Below, piece by piece: positions 1 through 8,071 of a DNA stretch of 64,000 nucleotides. The DNA is taken from positions 1 through 64,000 of the forward strand of contig JAFSCU010000013.1 of assembly GCA_017436575.1 (NCBI GenBank). The letters are read 5' to 3'. Numbering within the stretch: the stretch's first letter is position 1; each line of letters begins with the position of its first letter. This DNA is from Oscillospiraceae bacterium (GTDB taxonomy: Bacteria > Bacillota > Clostridia > Oscillospirales > Ruminococcaceae). The position numbers and the translations under genes are program-made. The notes beneath the pieces were generated by a model, which was given only the letters and a program-made list of their open reading frames with translations, did not search any database and was not told the DNA's origin.

Positions 1-252
1 AAAGTATGGCAGTACTTTACAGCTATCCCTGATTTCAAATCAGTTGGTGTAAAAGACGACAAACTCACAGATGCATGGACAGTTATCATCCGTGCCGTTA
101 ATACTGTTGATGCCATGACAGCAACAATCGAAGAAGTACCTTATACACTTCTCCACCATCTGGTAAACAGAATTACAACTGAAGTTGAAGGCGAAAACCG
201 CGTTGTATTCGACCTTACTCCAAAGCCATCCGGCACAATCGAGTGGGAATAA
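1..252 (+). CDS. guaA: GMP synthase (glutamine-hydrolysing), C-terminal part
   Basis: The window opens inside a gene; only its last 83 codons are visible, reading in frame from base 1 to a TAA at 250-252. The protein ends in VVFDLTPKPSGTIEWE, which matches the invariant tail of GuaA (typically RVVYDxxxKPPxTIEWE). It is the dimerisation domain that completes the XMP-binding site. GuaA converts XMP to GMP using glutamine and ATP in the cytosol. A strong terminator follows 15 bases after the stop, so this is the end of its transcription unit. Identification is from a short but very distinctive tail; the catalytic domains lie outside the window. Confidence 0.9.
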   Translation, partial: KVWQYFTAIPDFKSVGVKDDKLTDAWTVIIRAVNTVDAMTATIEEVPYTLLHHLVNRITTEVEGENRVVFDLTPKPSGTIEWE

Positions 253-266
253 TTCAATAGTACCAA

Positions 267-296
267 AGAGACCTGAATTTTCAGGTCTCTTTTTGT
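267..296 (+). terminator. Rho-independent terminator after guaA
   Basis: A perfect 10-bp stem (AGAGACCTGA at 267-276 with TCAGGTCTCT at 281-290) and a 4-base loop are followed by a T-run. Confidence 0.92.
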
Positions 297-670
297 TTTA
301 TACAATTTTTGTGAAAATTTTACATACATTGCGTCAGAAAGATAAAATATGTATTTTTGTTGCGTAAGCTTTTGACTGCAAAAAGTGTTAATTTTTTAAC
401 TTGGTGTGATAATAAATTAACAAATCTGATTGGAATAACCTGTTAATTAATCTACAAATTTAATTAATTTAAACAACGAATTCACCTTATAAAATATAGA
501 TAAACTTAAATAAATGAGTAAAAAATTATTTATTGACAGTTAAAAATTACAAAAATATTACAATAAAAGATAAAATGAATCAAAATAATGATTTATTGCG
601 CCAAAATTGTGCATAATGCATAAAAAAAGTAAAAATGAGCGAATTATGTATGCAAAGTATACAAAAACTT
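297..670. other. AT-rich intergenic stretch with no gene seen
   Basis: About 370 bases between the guaA terminator and the mglB promoter. It is very A/T rich, has stops in all frames, and shows no RNA-gene signature or convincing repeat. It probably holds upstream control DNA for the mgl operon, but I see no specific site in it. Confidence 0.6.
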
Positions 671-672
671 TG

Positions 673-701
673 TTGACATAAATAATTTTGGGTGCTATGA
701 T
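673..701 (+). promoter_or_regulatory. Sigma-A type promoter of mglB
   Basis: TTGACA at 673-678 and TATGAT at 696-701 are separated by 17 bases. Transcription should start near 708, immediately before the palindrome at 713-741. Confidence 0.85.
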
Positions 702-712
702 AATGGTATCAA

Positions 713-741
713 GGTAATCAGAATTCAGATTACTGATTACC
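713..741. promoter_or_regulatory. Palindrome just downstream of the mglB promoter (candidate operator)
   Basis: GGTAATCAG (713-721) is repeated exactly inverted as CTGATTACC (733-741) with an 11-base spacer. It sits between the predicted start of transcription and the AGGAAAGGAA ribosome site. It could be an operator for a sugar-responsive repressor or a 5'-leader hairpin; no T-run follows, so it is not a terminator. No regulator gene lies next to it. Confidence 0.6.
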
Positions 742-766
742 GCTATTTAGGAAAGGAAATAACACA

Positions 767-1798
767 ATGAAAAAAGTATTATCACTTCTCTTGGCTGTTG
801 TTATGATGTTCTCTCTCGTTGCTTGTGGCGGCGGTGAAGGCGGCGAAACTTCCGATGTAACAACTTACAAAGTAGGCGTAGCTATCTATCAGTTTGACGA
901 CAACTTCATGACAAACTACCGCAATGAACTGGTTGACTACTTCAAAACAAAAGAAACTGATACAGTTAAATACGAAGTAACACTGGTTGACGGTAAAAAC
1001 GACATGGCTACACAGACTGACCAGATCCGTAACTTCATTACACAGGGTATGGACATCATCATCTGTAACCTTGTTCAGACATCTTCAGCAGATGCTATCA
1101 TCGACGAAGTTGTAGCAGCAGAAATTCCACTGGTTCTCATCAACCGTGAACCTCTGGCATACGATGCAGACAAAAAACCTATCGTTGAAGGTTACGCAGG
1201 TATCCTTGACAACCCAACAGTTTGCTACGTTGGTGCAGATGCTCGTCAGTCCGGTACATACCAGGGCGAAATCGTTCTGGAACTGCCAGACAAAGGCGAT
1301 ATCGACGGCGACGGCGTTATCCGTTACGTAATGGTTGTTGGTGACCCAGAAAACATCGACGCACAGTTCAGAACAGAATTCTCTGTTAAAGCTCTTGTTG
1401 ACGCAGGCATGGAAGTTGAATGTCTCGTAGAACAGATCGGTAACTGGGCAACAGACCAGGGCCAGACAATCACAGCTAATGCTATCACAGCTCACGGCGA
1501 CAAGATCGACGTTGTTTTCTGTAACAATGACGGTATGGCTCTCGGCGCTAAAGCAGCTATCGACGCAGCAGGCCTGAAAGTTGGCGAAGACCTCTATCTC
1601 CTGGGTGTTGACGCTCTGCCAGAAGCTATCGAACTTATCAAAGAAGGTGGCATGACAGGTACAGTTCTTAACGACCACATTGCACAGTCTCACGCAGCAG
1701 TTGATGCAGCAGTTGACGTACTGGCAGGCGGCGAAATGCAGAACTACTACTGGGCTAACTATGCTAAAGTTGATAAAGCTTACGTAGACGCACAGTAA
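767..1798 (+). CDS. mglB: Galactose/methyl-galactoside ABC transporter, substrate-binding lipoprotein
   Basis: This 343-residue extracellular sugar-binding protein has a lipoprotein signal (lipobox LVAC, lipidated Cys20), then a periplasmic-binding-protein type 1 fold beginning YKVGVAIYQFDDNFM. It captures galactose or a related hexose and passes it to MglC. The sequence shows the family features GxxIIICNLVQTSSAD, an EF-hand-like DGDGV stretch, VVFCNNDGMALGA and GVDALPEAIELI. The start follows AGGAAAGGAAAT by a normal distance. It is the first gene of the operon and is separated from mglA by a terminator, an arrangement that gives more binding protein than membrane components. Galactose is assigned partly from the galK-galT neighbours; the exact sugar is inferred. 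Confidence 0.9.
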   Translation: MKKVLSLLLAVVMMFSLVACGGGEGGETSDVTTYKVGVAIYQFDDNFMTNYRNELVDYFKTKETDTVKYEVTLVDGKNDMATQTDQIRNFITQGMDIIICNLVQTSSADAIIDEVVAAEIPLVLINREPLAYDADKKPIVEGYAGILDNPTVCYVGADARQSGTYQGEIVLELPDKGDIDGDGVIRYVMVVGDPENIDAQFRTEFSVKALVDAGMEVECLVEQIGNWATDQGQTITANAITAHGDKIDVVFCNNDGMALGAKAAIDAAGLKVGEDLYLLGVDALPEAIELIKEGGMTGTVLNDHIAQSHAAVDAAVDVLAGGEMQNYYWANYAKVDKAYVDAQ

Positions 1799-1814
1799 TA
1801 TTTGATTTTTGATT

Positions 1815-1847
1815 AAAAAAGGCGAGATTAGCCCTCGCCTTTTTTAC
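1815..1847 (+). terminator. Terminator/attenuator between mglB and mglA
   Basis: AAAAAAGGCGAG (1815-1826) pairs with CTCGCCTTTTTT (1834-1845). It probably lets only part of the transcription proceed into mglA, which has its own AAGGAGG ribosome site. Confidence 0.85.
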
Positions 1848-1958
1848 CATTATCTGATTTAATCTGAGTATAGTGCAGTGCCCACACACTGCACCTTACT
1901 GAGACTAAATTTGTCTTGATAATTTGAAGAATTTCCAATAAATAAGGAGGATTACTCT

Positions 1959-3470
1959 ATGCAAGAATATCGCCTTGAGATGCGCGGTGTATGTAAGTCT
2001 TTCCCGGGTGTAAAAGCTCTGGACCATGCACAGTTGCGCCTGCGTCCGGGTACTGTTCATGCACTGATGGGCGAAAACGGTGCTGGTAAATCCACACTGA
2101 TGAAGTGTATGTTCGGTATTTATGAAATGGATGAAGGGGAAGTATTATTTGAAGGCCAGCCTGTTAAAATCGGCGGTCCGCTGGAAGCTCTGGAAATGGG
2201 TATTGCAATGGTTCATCAGGAACTGCAGCCTATCCCTGCACGTACAGTAGGTGAAAATATTTTCCTCGGACGTTACCCTATGAAAAAACTGTTTGGCATC
2301 ATCCCTATGGTTGACCATGAAAAAATGTATGCCGACACAGCTGCACTGCTGAAAAAAGTGAGAATGGAATTTGACCCTAAACAGCCATTGGGTGAACTTT
2401 CAGTTTCACAGATGCAGTCTGTAGAAATTGCAAAGGCAGTTTCAGCCAACTGTAAAGTTCTTATTCTGGACGAACCTACATCTTCCCTTACACAGAACGA
2501 AGTTGAAGCCCTGTTCAGAATCGTTGAAGACCTGAAAGCAGAAGGTGTTTCCATCGTTTATATTTCTCATAAAATGGACGAAATCCTCCGTATTTCTGAC
2601 GAAGTTACCATCATGCGTGATGGCCAGTATGTCGGCACATGGGATGCAAAGGAACTGACAACCGACCTGATTATCACCAGAATGGTTGGCCGTGAACTTG
2701 CAAACCTGTATCCGCCAAGAGAAAACGTACCGGGCGAAGTTGTGTTTGAAGTAGAAGACTTCACATCCATCAACCCACGTTCATTCCGCAATGTAAACTT
2801 CAATGTTCGCAAAGGTGAAATCCTGGGTGTTGCCGGTCTGGTTGGCGCACAGCGTACAGAACTGATGGAAGGTATCTTCGGCATCCGTTCACATTCCAAA
2901 GGTACTATCAGATATCAGGGCAAGGAAATGACAATCAACCGCCCTAAAGACGCTATCGACAACGGTATCGCTATGCTGACAGAAGACCGCCGTGCCACAG
3001 GTATTATGGGGGTTCTGTCAATCGCAGACAACATCTCTATCGCATCCCTCAACCAGTATCTTGAATTCGGCGTTATGATCAATGACAAAAAGGTTGAAGA
3101 TCTGGTACAGGACAACATCAAAAAGATGAATACCAAAACACCGTCCAGCAAGACACAGATTCAGTCATTGTCCGGCGGTAACCAGCAGAAAGTTCTTATC
3201 GGCCGCTGGCTGGCAAACAACCCGGATGTTCTCATTCTGGACGAACCTACCCGCGGTATCGACGTTGGTGCAAAATACGAAATCTATACAATTATTGCCG
3301 ACCTTGCAAAACAGGGTAAAAGTATCATCATGATTTCCAGTGAAATGGCTGAAATTATCGGTATGTCAGACAGAGTTATGGTTATGTGTGACGGCCGTGT
3401 AACAGGCTTTATCGATGGCAAAGACGCCACACAGGAAAACATTATGGAACTGGCAACTCAGTTTGAATAA
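1959..3470 (+). CDS. mglA: Galactose/methyl-galactoside ABC transporter, ATP-binding protein
   Basis: A 503-residue protein with two tandem ABC ATPase domains, typical of the monosaccharide (CUT2) family. The first half has Walker A GENGAGKST (about residues 38-46), a signature-like LSVSQMQSVEIAKA, and Walker B ILDEPTSSL. The second half has a degenerate Walker A (GLVGAQRTE), an intact LSGGNQQKV signature and ILDEPTRGIDVG. The degenerate second P-loop is normal for MglA/RbsA proteins. It powers sugar import on the cytoplasmic face with MglC. AAGGAGG lies at normal spacing before ATG. mglC follows 18 bases later, so the two are co-transcribed. Confidence 0.93.
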   Translation: MQEYRLEMRGVCKSFPGVKALDHAQLRLRPGTVHALMGENGAGKSTLMKCMFGIYEMDEGEVLFEGQPVKIGGPLEALEMGIAMVHQELQPIPARTVGENIFLGRYPMKKLFGIIPMVDHEKMYADTAALLKKVRMEFDPKQPLGELSVSQMQSVEIAKAVSANCKVLILDEPTSSLTQNEVEALFRIVEDLKAEGVSIVYISHKMDEILRISDEVTIMRDGQYVGTWDAKELTTDLIITRMVGRELANLYPPRENVPGEVVFEVEDFTSINPRSFRNVNFNVRKGEILGVAGLVGAQRTELMEGIFGIRSHSKGTIRYQGKEMTINRPKDAIDNGIAMLTEDRRATGIMGVLSIADNISIASLNQYLEFGVMINDKKVEDLVQDNIKKMNTKTPSSKTQIQSLSGGNQQKVLIGRWLANNPDVLILDEPTRGIDVGAKYEIYTIIADLAKQGKSIIMISSEMAEIIGMSDRVMVMCDGRVTGFIDGKDATQENIMELATQFE

Positions 3471-3488
3471 GGAGGATTACATAATATT

Positions 3489-4502
3489 ATGAAAGCTAAA
3501 CAATCAATTCCACAGAAAATTATTGCTTATATGAAAGCCAACCCTATTGTTGTTGCAATGGTTGCAGTTGCAGTGTACTGCTGTTTCACAGTTGATAACT
3601 TTTTCTCAATGGCAAACTTCAACAACCTGGCATCCAACACAGCTGTTCGTTTCCTGATTGCTCTGGGTGTTTCCGGCTGCCTTATCACAAAAGGTACTGA
3701 CCTTTCCGCCGGCCGTCAGGTTGGTCTGGCTGCATGTATTTCAGGCGTTCTGCTTCAGCGTGCTGATTATACAGGCCGTCTGTTCCCAAACATGCCTGAA
3801 ATGAATATGTGGGTTGTTCTGCTTATCGTTCTGGCACTGGGCTGCGTTATCGGCATGATCAACGGTATTATTATTTCCATTCTCAATGTTCCTCCGTTCA
3901 TCGCAACTCTTGGTACACAGACTATCGTTTATGGCTGCGCACTTATATTCACAAACGCACAGCCAATTGGCGGTTTCCAGAAAGCATATACATCATTTAT
4001 CAACGGTAAACTGTTCAAAACAGAAGGTTTCCAGGGCATTCCTCTTTACCTTATCGTAGCAGTTATCTTCTTTGTAATTTTCTGGTTTGTTTACAACAAA
4101 ACAACATACGGCAAATACATGTACGCTATCGGCGGCAACGAAAACGCTGCTGAAGTTTCCGGTGTAAACACAAGAAAATCCAAAATCCTTATTTACACAG
4201 TTGCTGGTTTTATGTACGCATTCGCAGGCTATCTGCTGGCTGCAAAAGCCGGTGGTGCATCCTCCGGTCTTGGTAACGGTTACGAACTGGAAGCTATTGC
4301 CGGATGTACAATCGGCGGCGTTTCCACAACAGGTGGTATCGGTACTGTAGGCGGTATCCTGATTGGTGTTCTGGTGTTCGAAATGCTGAAAGTTGTTCTC
4401 CAGTTCCTGCAGGTTAACCCATACTACAACTACATTGCACAGGGTCTTGTTATCGTTATCGCAGTTGCACTTGACATCCGCAAATACGTTAAAAAGAAAT
4501 AA
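3489..4502 (+). CDS. mglC: Galactose/methyl-galactoside ABC transporter, permease
   Basis: This 337-residue polytopic membrane protein of the BPD_transp_2 (RbsC/MglC) family forms the channel of the importer. Hydrophobic segments begin near residue 20 and recur to the C-terminus, ending in VIVIAVALDIRKYVKKK. The family loop FIATLGTQTIVYG and the EAIAGCTIGGVSTTGGIGTVGG segment that contacts the ATPase are clear. A GGAGGATT ribosome site precedes the ATG. Its TAA stop overlaps the ATG of the next small gene by one base, which suggests translational coupling. Confidence 0.93.
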   Translation: MKAKQSIPQKIIAYMKANPIVVAMVAVAVYCCFTVDNFFSMANFNNLASNTAVRFLIALGVSGCLITKGTDLSAGRQVGLAACISGVLLQRADYTGRLFPNMPEMNMWVVLLIVLALGCVIGMINGIIISILNVPPFIATLGTQTIVYGCALIFTNAQPIGGFQKAYTSFINGKLFKTEGFQGIPLYLIVAVIFFVIFWFVYNKTTYGKYMYAIGGNENAAEVSGVNTRKSKILIYTVAGFMYAFAGYLLAAKAGGASSGLGNGYELEAIAGCTIGGVSTTGGIGTVGGILIGVLVFEMLKVVLQFLQVNPYYNYIAQGLVIVIAVALDIRKYVKKK

Positions 4503-4759
4503 TGAAAAACGAAAAAATAGAAAATATTTCCGTTTCATCTGAAGATGAAGAATTGGAAGCAAAATTGCAAGAAATCGACGAACTGTACGATTTGTCCAAT
4601 TCAGAACCAGTTACCCCTATGTGGCAACAGATGAAAGAAGAGCAGTATGCCAAGCTAAATGTTACAGTAAAGCAGCTGGATACAATTATCGGCATTTGCA
4701 TTGCAGGTCTGATAATTCTGGCTATTGTAATAGGTCTTGATGCAACAGGAATTATTTAA
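4502..4759 (+). CDS. Small tail-anchored membrane protein of unknown function in the mgl operon
   Basis: An 85-residue protein I do not recognise. Residues 1-58 are strongly acidic and probably helical (SSEDEELEAKLQEIDELYDL); residues about 61-82 form one hydrophobic helix (IIGICIAGLIILAIVIGL), so it looks tail-anchored with a cytoplasmic N-terminus. It has no ribosome site of its own; its ATG overlaps the mglC stop (TAATG), so it is probably translated by re-initiation at a fixed ratio to the permease. A terminator follows. The location suggests a transporter accessory or regulatory subunit, but that is inference. The composition and coupling argue that it is a real gene. Confidence 0.75.
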   Translation: MKNEKIENISVSSEDEELEAKLQEIDELYDLSNSEPVTPMWQQMKEEQYAKLNVTVKQLDTIIGICIAGLIILAIVIGLDATGII

Positions 4760-4770
4760 TCGCTGTTTTA

Positions 4771-4808
4771 TATGACTGCTGCTTTTACAGTAGCAGTCAT
4801 ATTTTTTA
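4771..4808 (+). terminator. Terminator between the mgl genes and galK
   Basis: TATGACTGCT (4771-4780) pairs with AGCAGTCATA (4792-4801), followed by TTTTTT. Some read-through into galK-galT is likely because no strong promoter is seen in the short gap. Confidence 0.85.
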
Positions 4809-4832
4809 CTATAATCAATCAGAGGTATAATT

Positions 4833-6020
4833 ATGTCCTACGTTAACCCAAATTTTGAAAAAATCTTTGGCGAAAAAGCTACATATGTTTTTTCTGCACC
4901 GGGCAGAACCGAACTTTCCGGTAACCATACTGACCATCAGCACGGTCAGGTTCTGGCAGCAGCAGTAAATCTTGAAATGCTGGCTTGGGTAAAACCAAAC
5001 GCTTCCACAATTATCCGTGTGATGAGCGAAGGCTACCCAATGAGTGTAATTGATATTTCCGACCTGGAAATCAAAGAAGAAGAAAAAAACACAACAAATG
5101 CCCTTATCCGCGGTGTTGCAGCTAAATTTATCCAGATGGGCTGTGAAGTAAAAGGTTTTGATGCCTATGTAACATCCACAGTTCTGCCGGGCAGCGGCCT
5201 GTCAAGCTCTGCGGCATACGAAACACTTATCGGCACAATTATCAATCACCTGTACTATGGTGCAAAAGCAACAGCAGTTGAAGTGGCACAGATTGGTCAG
5301 TGGGCAGAAAATGTTTATTTTGGTAAACCTTGCGGCCTTATGGACCAGACAGCTTCTTCAGTTGGTAGCGTAATCGGTATCGACTTTGCTGATAACTCCA
5401 ACCCAATTGTTGAAAAAATCGACCTTGACCTTGCAGCAAACGGATATGCTCTTTGTATCATCGACTCTGGTGCTGACCACGCTGATCTTACAGATGAATA
5501 TGCAGCTATCACAGTGGAATTGAAAAATGTTTGCCGCATCTTCGGTAAAGAATTCCTGCGTGAAGTAGATGAAGACGAATTCTATGCAAACATTGCAAAT
5601 GTAAGACAGGTAGCAGGTGACAGAGCAACTCTGCGCGCTATGCACGTATTTGCGGAAAATAAACGTGTTGAAGCACAGAAAGCAGCTCTGCGAGCAAATG
5701 ACATTGACACATTCCTTAAATATGTAACAGAATCCGGTCTTTCTTCCTGGAGATTCCTGCAGAATGTTACACCAAAAGGACGGGACGAATATCAGGAAGT
5801 TGCATTTGCACTGGCTCTGTCTGAAAAACTGCTGGCTGGTACAAAGGGTGTTTGCCGTGTACACGGTGGCGGTTTTGCCGGTACAATCCAGGCATTTGTT
5901 CCGCTGGAAATTCTTGATACTTTCAAAACAGAAATTGAAAAAGTTCTGGGCGAAGGTAAATGCCACGTTCTTTCTGTTCGTGCAGAAGGCGGCGTACTTG
6001 TAGAAGAAGGTGAATTTTAA
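4833..6020 (+). CDS. galK: Galactokinase
   Basis: Galactokinase phosphorylates alpha-D-galactose with ATP to galactose-1-phosphate, the first committed Leloir step. The 395-residue protein belongs to the GHMP kinase family: the galactokinase signature GRTELSGNHTDHQHG lies at about residues 24-38, the ATP-binding loop LPGSGLSSSAAYE at about 118-130, and a C-terminal GHMP motif reads CRVHGGGFAGTIQAF. Asn and Asp in NHTDH replace the commoner Glu-His-Thr-Asp form. It starts after a modest AGAGGT site. Its TAA overlaps the ATG of galT by one base, so the two enzymes are translationally coupled. Confidence 0.94.
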   Translation: MSYVNPNFEKIFGEKATYVFSAPGRTELSGNHTDHQHGQVLAAAVNLEMLAWVKPNASTIIRVMSEGYPMSVIDISDLEIKEEEKNTTNALIRGVAAKFIQMGCEVKGFDAYVTSTVLPGSGLSSSAAYETLIGTIINHLYYGAKATAVEVAQIGQWAENVYFGKPCGLMDQTASSVGSVIGIDFADNSNPIVEKIDLDLAANGYALCIIDSGADHADLTDEYAAITVELKNVCRIFGKEFLREVDEDEFYANIANVRQVAGDRATLRAMHVFAENKRVEAQKAALRANDIDTFLKYVTESGLSSWRFLQNVTPKGRDEYQEVAFALALSEKLLAGTKGVCRVHGGGFAGTIQAFVPLEILDTFKTEIEKVLGEGKCHVLSVRAEGGVLVEEGEF

Positions 6021-7513
6021 TGATTGATTCCTACATTCTTGCATTGGTGAATTATGCTCTTGACAATCAGCTGATTGAAAAAGAGGACTATACATATTCT
6101 GTAAATGCCGTGCTGGAAGTTATGAAACTGGACAGTATTGACCTGTCCGCACAGCCTGCAGAAACAGACAGTCTGGAAGAAATTCTGAATTATTTGATCC
6201 AGGATGGTGTAAAACGCGGTATAGTTGATGACAACTTTACAGCATACGATCTGTTTGATACCAAGTTGATGGGAGTATTCACACCATTTCCAAGTCAAGT
6301 AAGAAAAACTTTTGCACAGCTCTATAAAGAAGATTCTGTAAAAGCAACCGACTGGTATTACAACCTGTCCAAAGCTACAAACTATATTCGCGCAGAACGT
6401 GTGGCAAGAGATAAAAAGTGGACATACGACTGTGAATTTGGCACATTGGATATCACAATCAACCTTTCCAAACCGGAAAAAGACCCACGTGCTATTGCAG
6501 CGGCAAAAAATGCACCACAGTCAAATTATCCTAAGTGTCAGCTGTGTGCTGAAAATGAAGGCTATGCAGGCAGAATGAATCATCCTGCACGCCAGAATCA
6601 CAGAATTATCCCTGTTACAATCAATAATTCTGACTGGTTCTTCCAGTACTCACCATATGTTTATTACAATGAACACTGCATTGTTTTCAACGGCCAACAT
6701 GTTCCTATGAAAATAGAAAAAGCAACCTTTGGCAAACTGCTGGACTTTGTAAAACAGTTCCCACATTACTTTGTGGGTTCAAATGCAGACCTGCCGATAG
6801 TTGGTGGTTCAATTCTCAGCCATGACCATTTCCAGGGCGGTAACTACACCTTTACAATGGCAAAGGCCGGTATAGAAAAAGAATTGTCTTTCACAGGGTT
6901 TGAAGACGTGCAGGCTGGCATTGTAAAGTGGCCTATGTCTGTTATCCGCCTGTCTTCAACTGATACTGACCGACTGATTGAACTGACAGACAAAATACTG
7001 CTGGCATGGCGTGAATACACAGACGAAAATGCTTTTGTATATGCCTATACAGATGGTGTGCCACACAACACAATCACACCTATTGCCCGCAAAAAAGGCG
7101 ATAATTATGAACTGGATCTGGTGCTGAGAAACAATATCACCACAGAGGACAGACCGCTGGGTGTATATCATCCAAACCCAACACTGCATCATATAAAAAA
7201 GGAAAACATCGGCCTTATCGAAGTTATGGGTCTTGCAGTTTTGCCGGGCAGACTGAACAAGGAACTTTCACAGCTGAAAGATGCTATCCTTACAGGCAAA
7301 GATATCCGCGGTGACGAAACACTGTCTATACACGCAGACTGGATAGATGAACTGAAGGCACAGTACACATTTGATGAAAACAATACCGAAGAAATTCTGA
7401 AACAGGAAGTAGGCAAAGTTTTCAAACAAGTATTGGAAGATGCCGGTGTTTACAAATGCACTGCAGAAGGCAGAGCAGCCTTTATGCGCTTTGTTGACAC
7501 AGTAAATAAATAA
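6020..7513 (+). CDS. galT: UTP--hexose-1-phosphate uridylyltransferase, Firmicutes type
   Basis: The enzyme exchanges UDP between UDP-glucose and galactose-1-phosphate, giving UDP-galactose and glucose-1-phosphate. At 497 residues it belongs to the long class II GalT form of low-GC Gram-positives rather than the shorter E. coli type. Visible family motifs include CQLCAENEGYAGRMNHPARQ, the histidine-triad-like ILSHDHFQGG (nucleophilic His region, about residues 266-276) and TPIARKKGDNYELDLVLRNN. It directly follows galK. No galE or galM is present here, so UDP-galactose epimerase must be encoded elsewhere. A strong GAAA-loop terminator ends the operon. Confidence 0.93.
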   Translation: MIDSYILALVNYALDNQLIEKEDYTYSVNAVLEVMKLDSIDLSAQPAETDSLEEILNYLIQDGVKRGIVDDNFTAYDLFDTKLMGVFTPFPSQVRKTFAQLYKEDSVKATDWYYNLSKATNYIRAERVARDKKWTYDCEFGTLDITINLSKPEKDPRAIAAAKNAPQSNYPKCQLCAENEGYAGRMNHPARQNHRIIPVTINNSDWFFQYSPYVYYNEHCIVFNGQHVPMKIEKATFGKLLDFVKQFPHYFVGSNADLPIVGGSILSHDHFQGGNYTFTMAKAGIEKELSFTGFEDVQAGIVKWPMSVIRLSSTDTDRLIELTDKILLAWREYTDENAFVYAYTDGVPHNTITPIARKKGDNYELDLVLRNNITTEDRPLGVYHPNPTLHHIKKENIGLIEVMGLAVLPGRLNKELSQLKDAILTGKDIRGDETLSIHADWIDELKAQYTFDENNTEEILKQEVGKVFKQVLEDAGVYKCTAEGRAAFMRFVDTVNK

Positions 7514-7517
7514 AACG

Positions 7518-7548
7518 AAAAAGCACAGCGAAAGCTGTGCTTTTTGTG
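7518..7548 (+). terminator. Terminator after galT
   Basis: AAAAAGCACAGC (7518-7529), a GAAA tetraloop, then GCTGTGCTTTTT (7534-7545). Confidence 0.95.
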
Positions 7549-7555
7549 TGTATGT

Positions 7556-7588
7556 AAACTGTTTGAAAAATTGGGATTTAGCGAACAA
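7556..7588 (+). repeat. KFEF-type ~30-bp repeat, copy A
   Basis: One of six copies in the window of an imperfect ~30-bp sequence with consensus core GTTAGAAAAATTTG followed by AATTTGTCGAACA. This copy points rightward and faces copy B at 8035-8070; the pair encloses only non-coding hairpin DNA. KFEF is my label from one translated frame, not an established name. Confidence 0.7.
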
Positions 7589-7594
7589 ATAAAA

Positions 7595-7620
7595 GGGACG
7601 ATGTGGGCATCGTCCCCTAC
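7595..7620 (+). repeat. Palindromic GGGACGAT/ATCGTCCC repeat, copy 1
   Basis: GGGACGAT is repeated inverted as ATCGTCCC around GTGGGC, and CCTAC follows. Related hairpins lie at 7887-7913, 7946-7974, 7990-8019 and, inverted, at 14808-14837. They look like members of one dispersed short palindrome family. Confidence 0.75.
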
Positions 7621-7621
7621 T

Positions 7622-7656
7622 GGAGAGGTGGAACGGAGAGGGCGTAGCACCTCTCC
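7622..7656. repeat. Hairpin GGAGAGGTG/CACCTCTCC
   Basis: A perfect 9-bp inverted repeat with a 17-base spacer containing GGCGTAG. It lies inside the non-coding repeat-bounded segment and has no T-run, so it is not a terminator. Confidence 0.65.
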
Positions 7657-7886
7657 TTATAATAAATATGTATATGCCGACATACACATAACACTCTTGC
7701 GCGTTGCGAACGGATGTGAGCGGTAGCGCTGCTGTTTGTAAGGCGATATGGTCCATATTCCGCGTTTAGGGGTGCGGGGGAATCGCAACCCCCGCGTTTT
7801 TGGTTACTTTTGACTCCAAAAGTAACATAAATCACATTTAATGTGATTTATAAAAGATTAAAGCTGTAAGTTTTATCAATGCAGGC
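7657..7886. other. Non-coding stretch between hairpin repeats
   Basis: No credible gene is visible. It contains imperfect inverted sequences such as AAAAGTAACATAAATCACAT next to TAATGTGATTTATAAAAG, and a run of CCCC/GGGG tracts around 7765-7795. Together with its flanks it fills the segment between repeat copies A and B. Confidence 0.5.
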
Positions 7887-7913
7887 GGGCTGATGTAGGC
7901 ATCAGCCCCTACG
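7887..7913 (+). repeat. Palindromic repeat, copy 2
   Basis: GGGCTGAT, then GTAGGC, then ATCAGCCC and CTACG: the same architecture as the copy at 7595, with the stem bases changed in a compensatory way (G-A-C to C-T pairing kept), which argues for selection on the hairpin or for a mobile family. Confidence 0.75.
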
Positions 7914-7945
7914 TGGAAATAGTAAAATAAAACTTTTGTGGGAAA

Positions 7946-8019
7946 GTGGGCGGATAATATCCGCCACTACGCGGTTTTCAGGATGTTTCGGGACGTAGAG
8001 GACGCCGTCCCCTACGCGG
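7946..8019 (+). repeat. Palindromic repeats, copies 3 and 4 in tandem
   Basis: GGCGGATA/TATCCGCC followed by ACTACGCGG (7948-7974), and GGGACG/CGTCCC followed by CTACGCGG (7990-8019). Both keep the terminal CTACGCGG seen in other members. Confidence 0.7.
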
Positions 8020-8034
8020 TTATAAAAAAATACA

Positions 8035-8070
8035 ACTGTCCGATAAATTCAAATTTTCCTAACTGCTTGT
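8035..8070 (-). repeat. KFEF-type ~30-bp repeat, copy B (inverted)
   Basis: On the minus strand it reads CAGTTAGGAAAATTTG then AATTTATCGGACAG. It faces copy A at 7556, so the two form terminal inverted repeats around about 515 bp. It abuts the 3' end of the VOC gene. Confidence 0.75.
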
Positions 8071-8071
8071 C

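Noticed and set aside
1085..1693. 202-codon open frame on the minus strand inside mglB
   Set aside because: Composition (very Cys/Val/Phe rich) is that of an antisense shadow of a strongly biased gene; it has no ribosome site and mglB is unmistakable.
7544..7726. 60-codon frame beginning at the galT terminator and running through repeat copy A and hairpin 1
   Set aside because: It starts inside a terminator and its sequence is the translation of dispersed repeats; similar frames in other copies are broken.
7595..8019. CRISPR array
   Set aside because: The repeats are few, differ in sequence, are irregularly spaced and are self-complementary; there are no cas genes.
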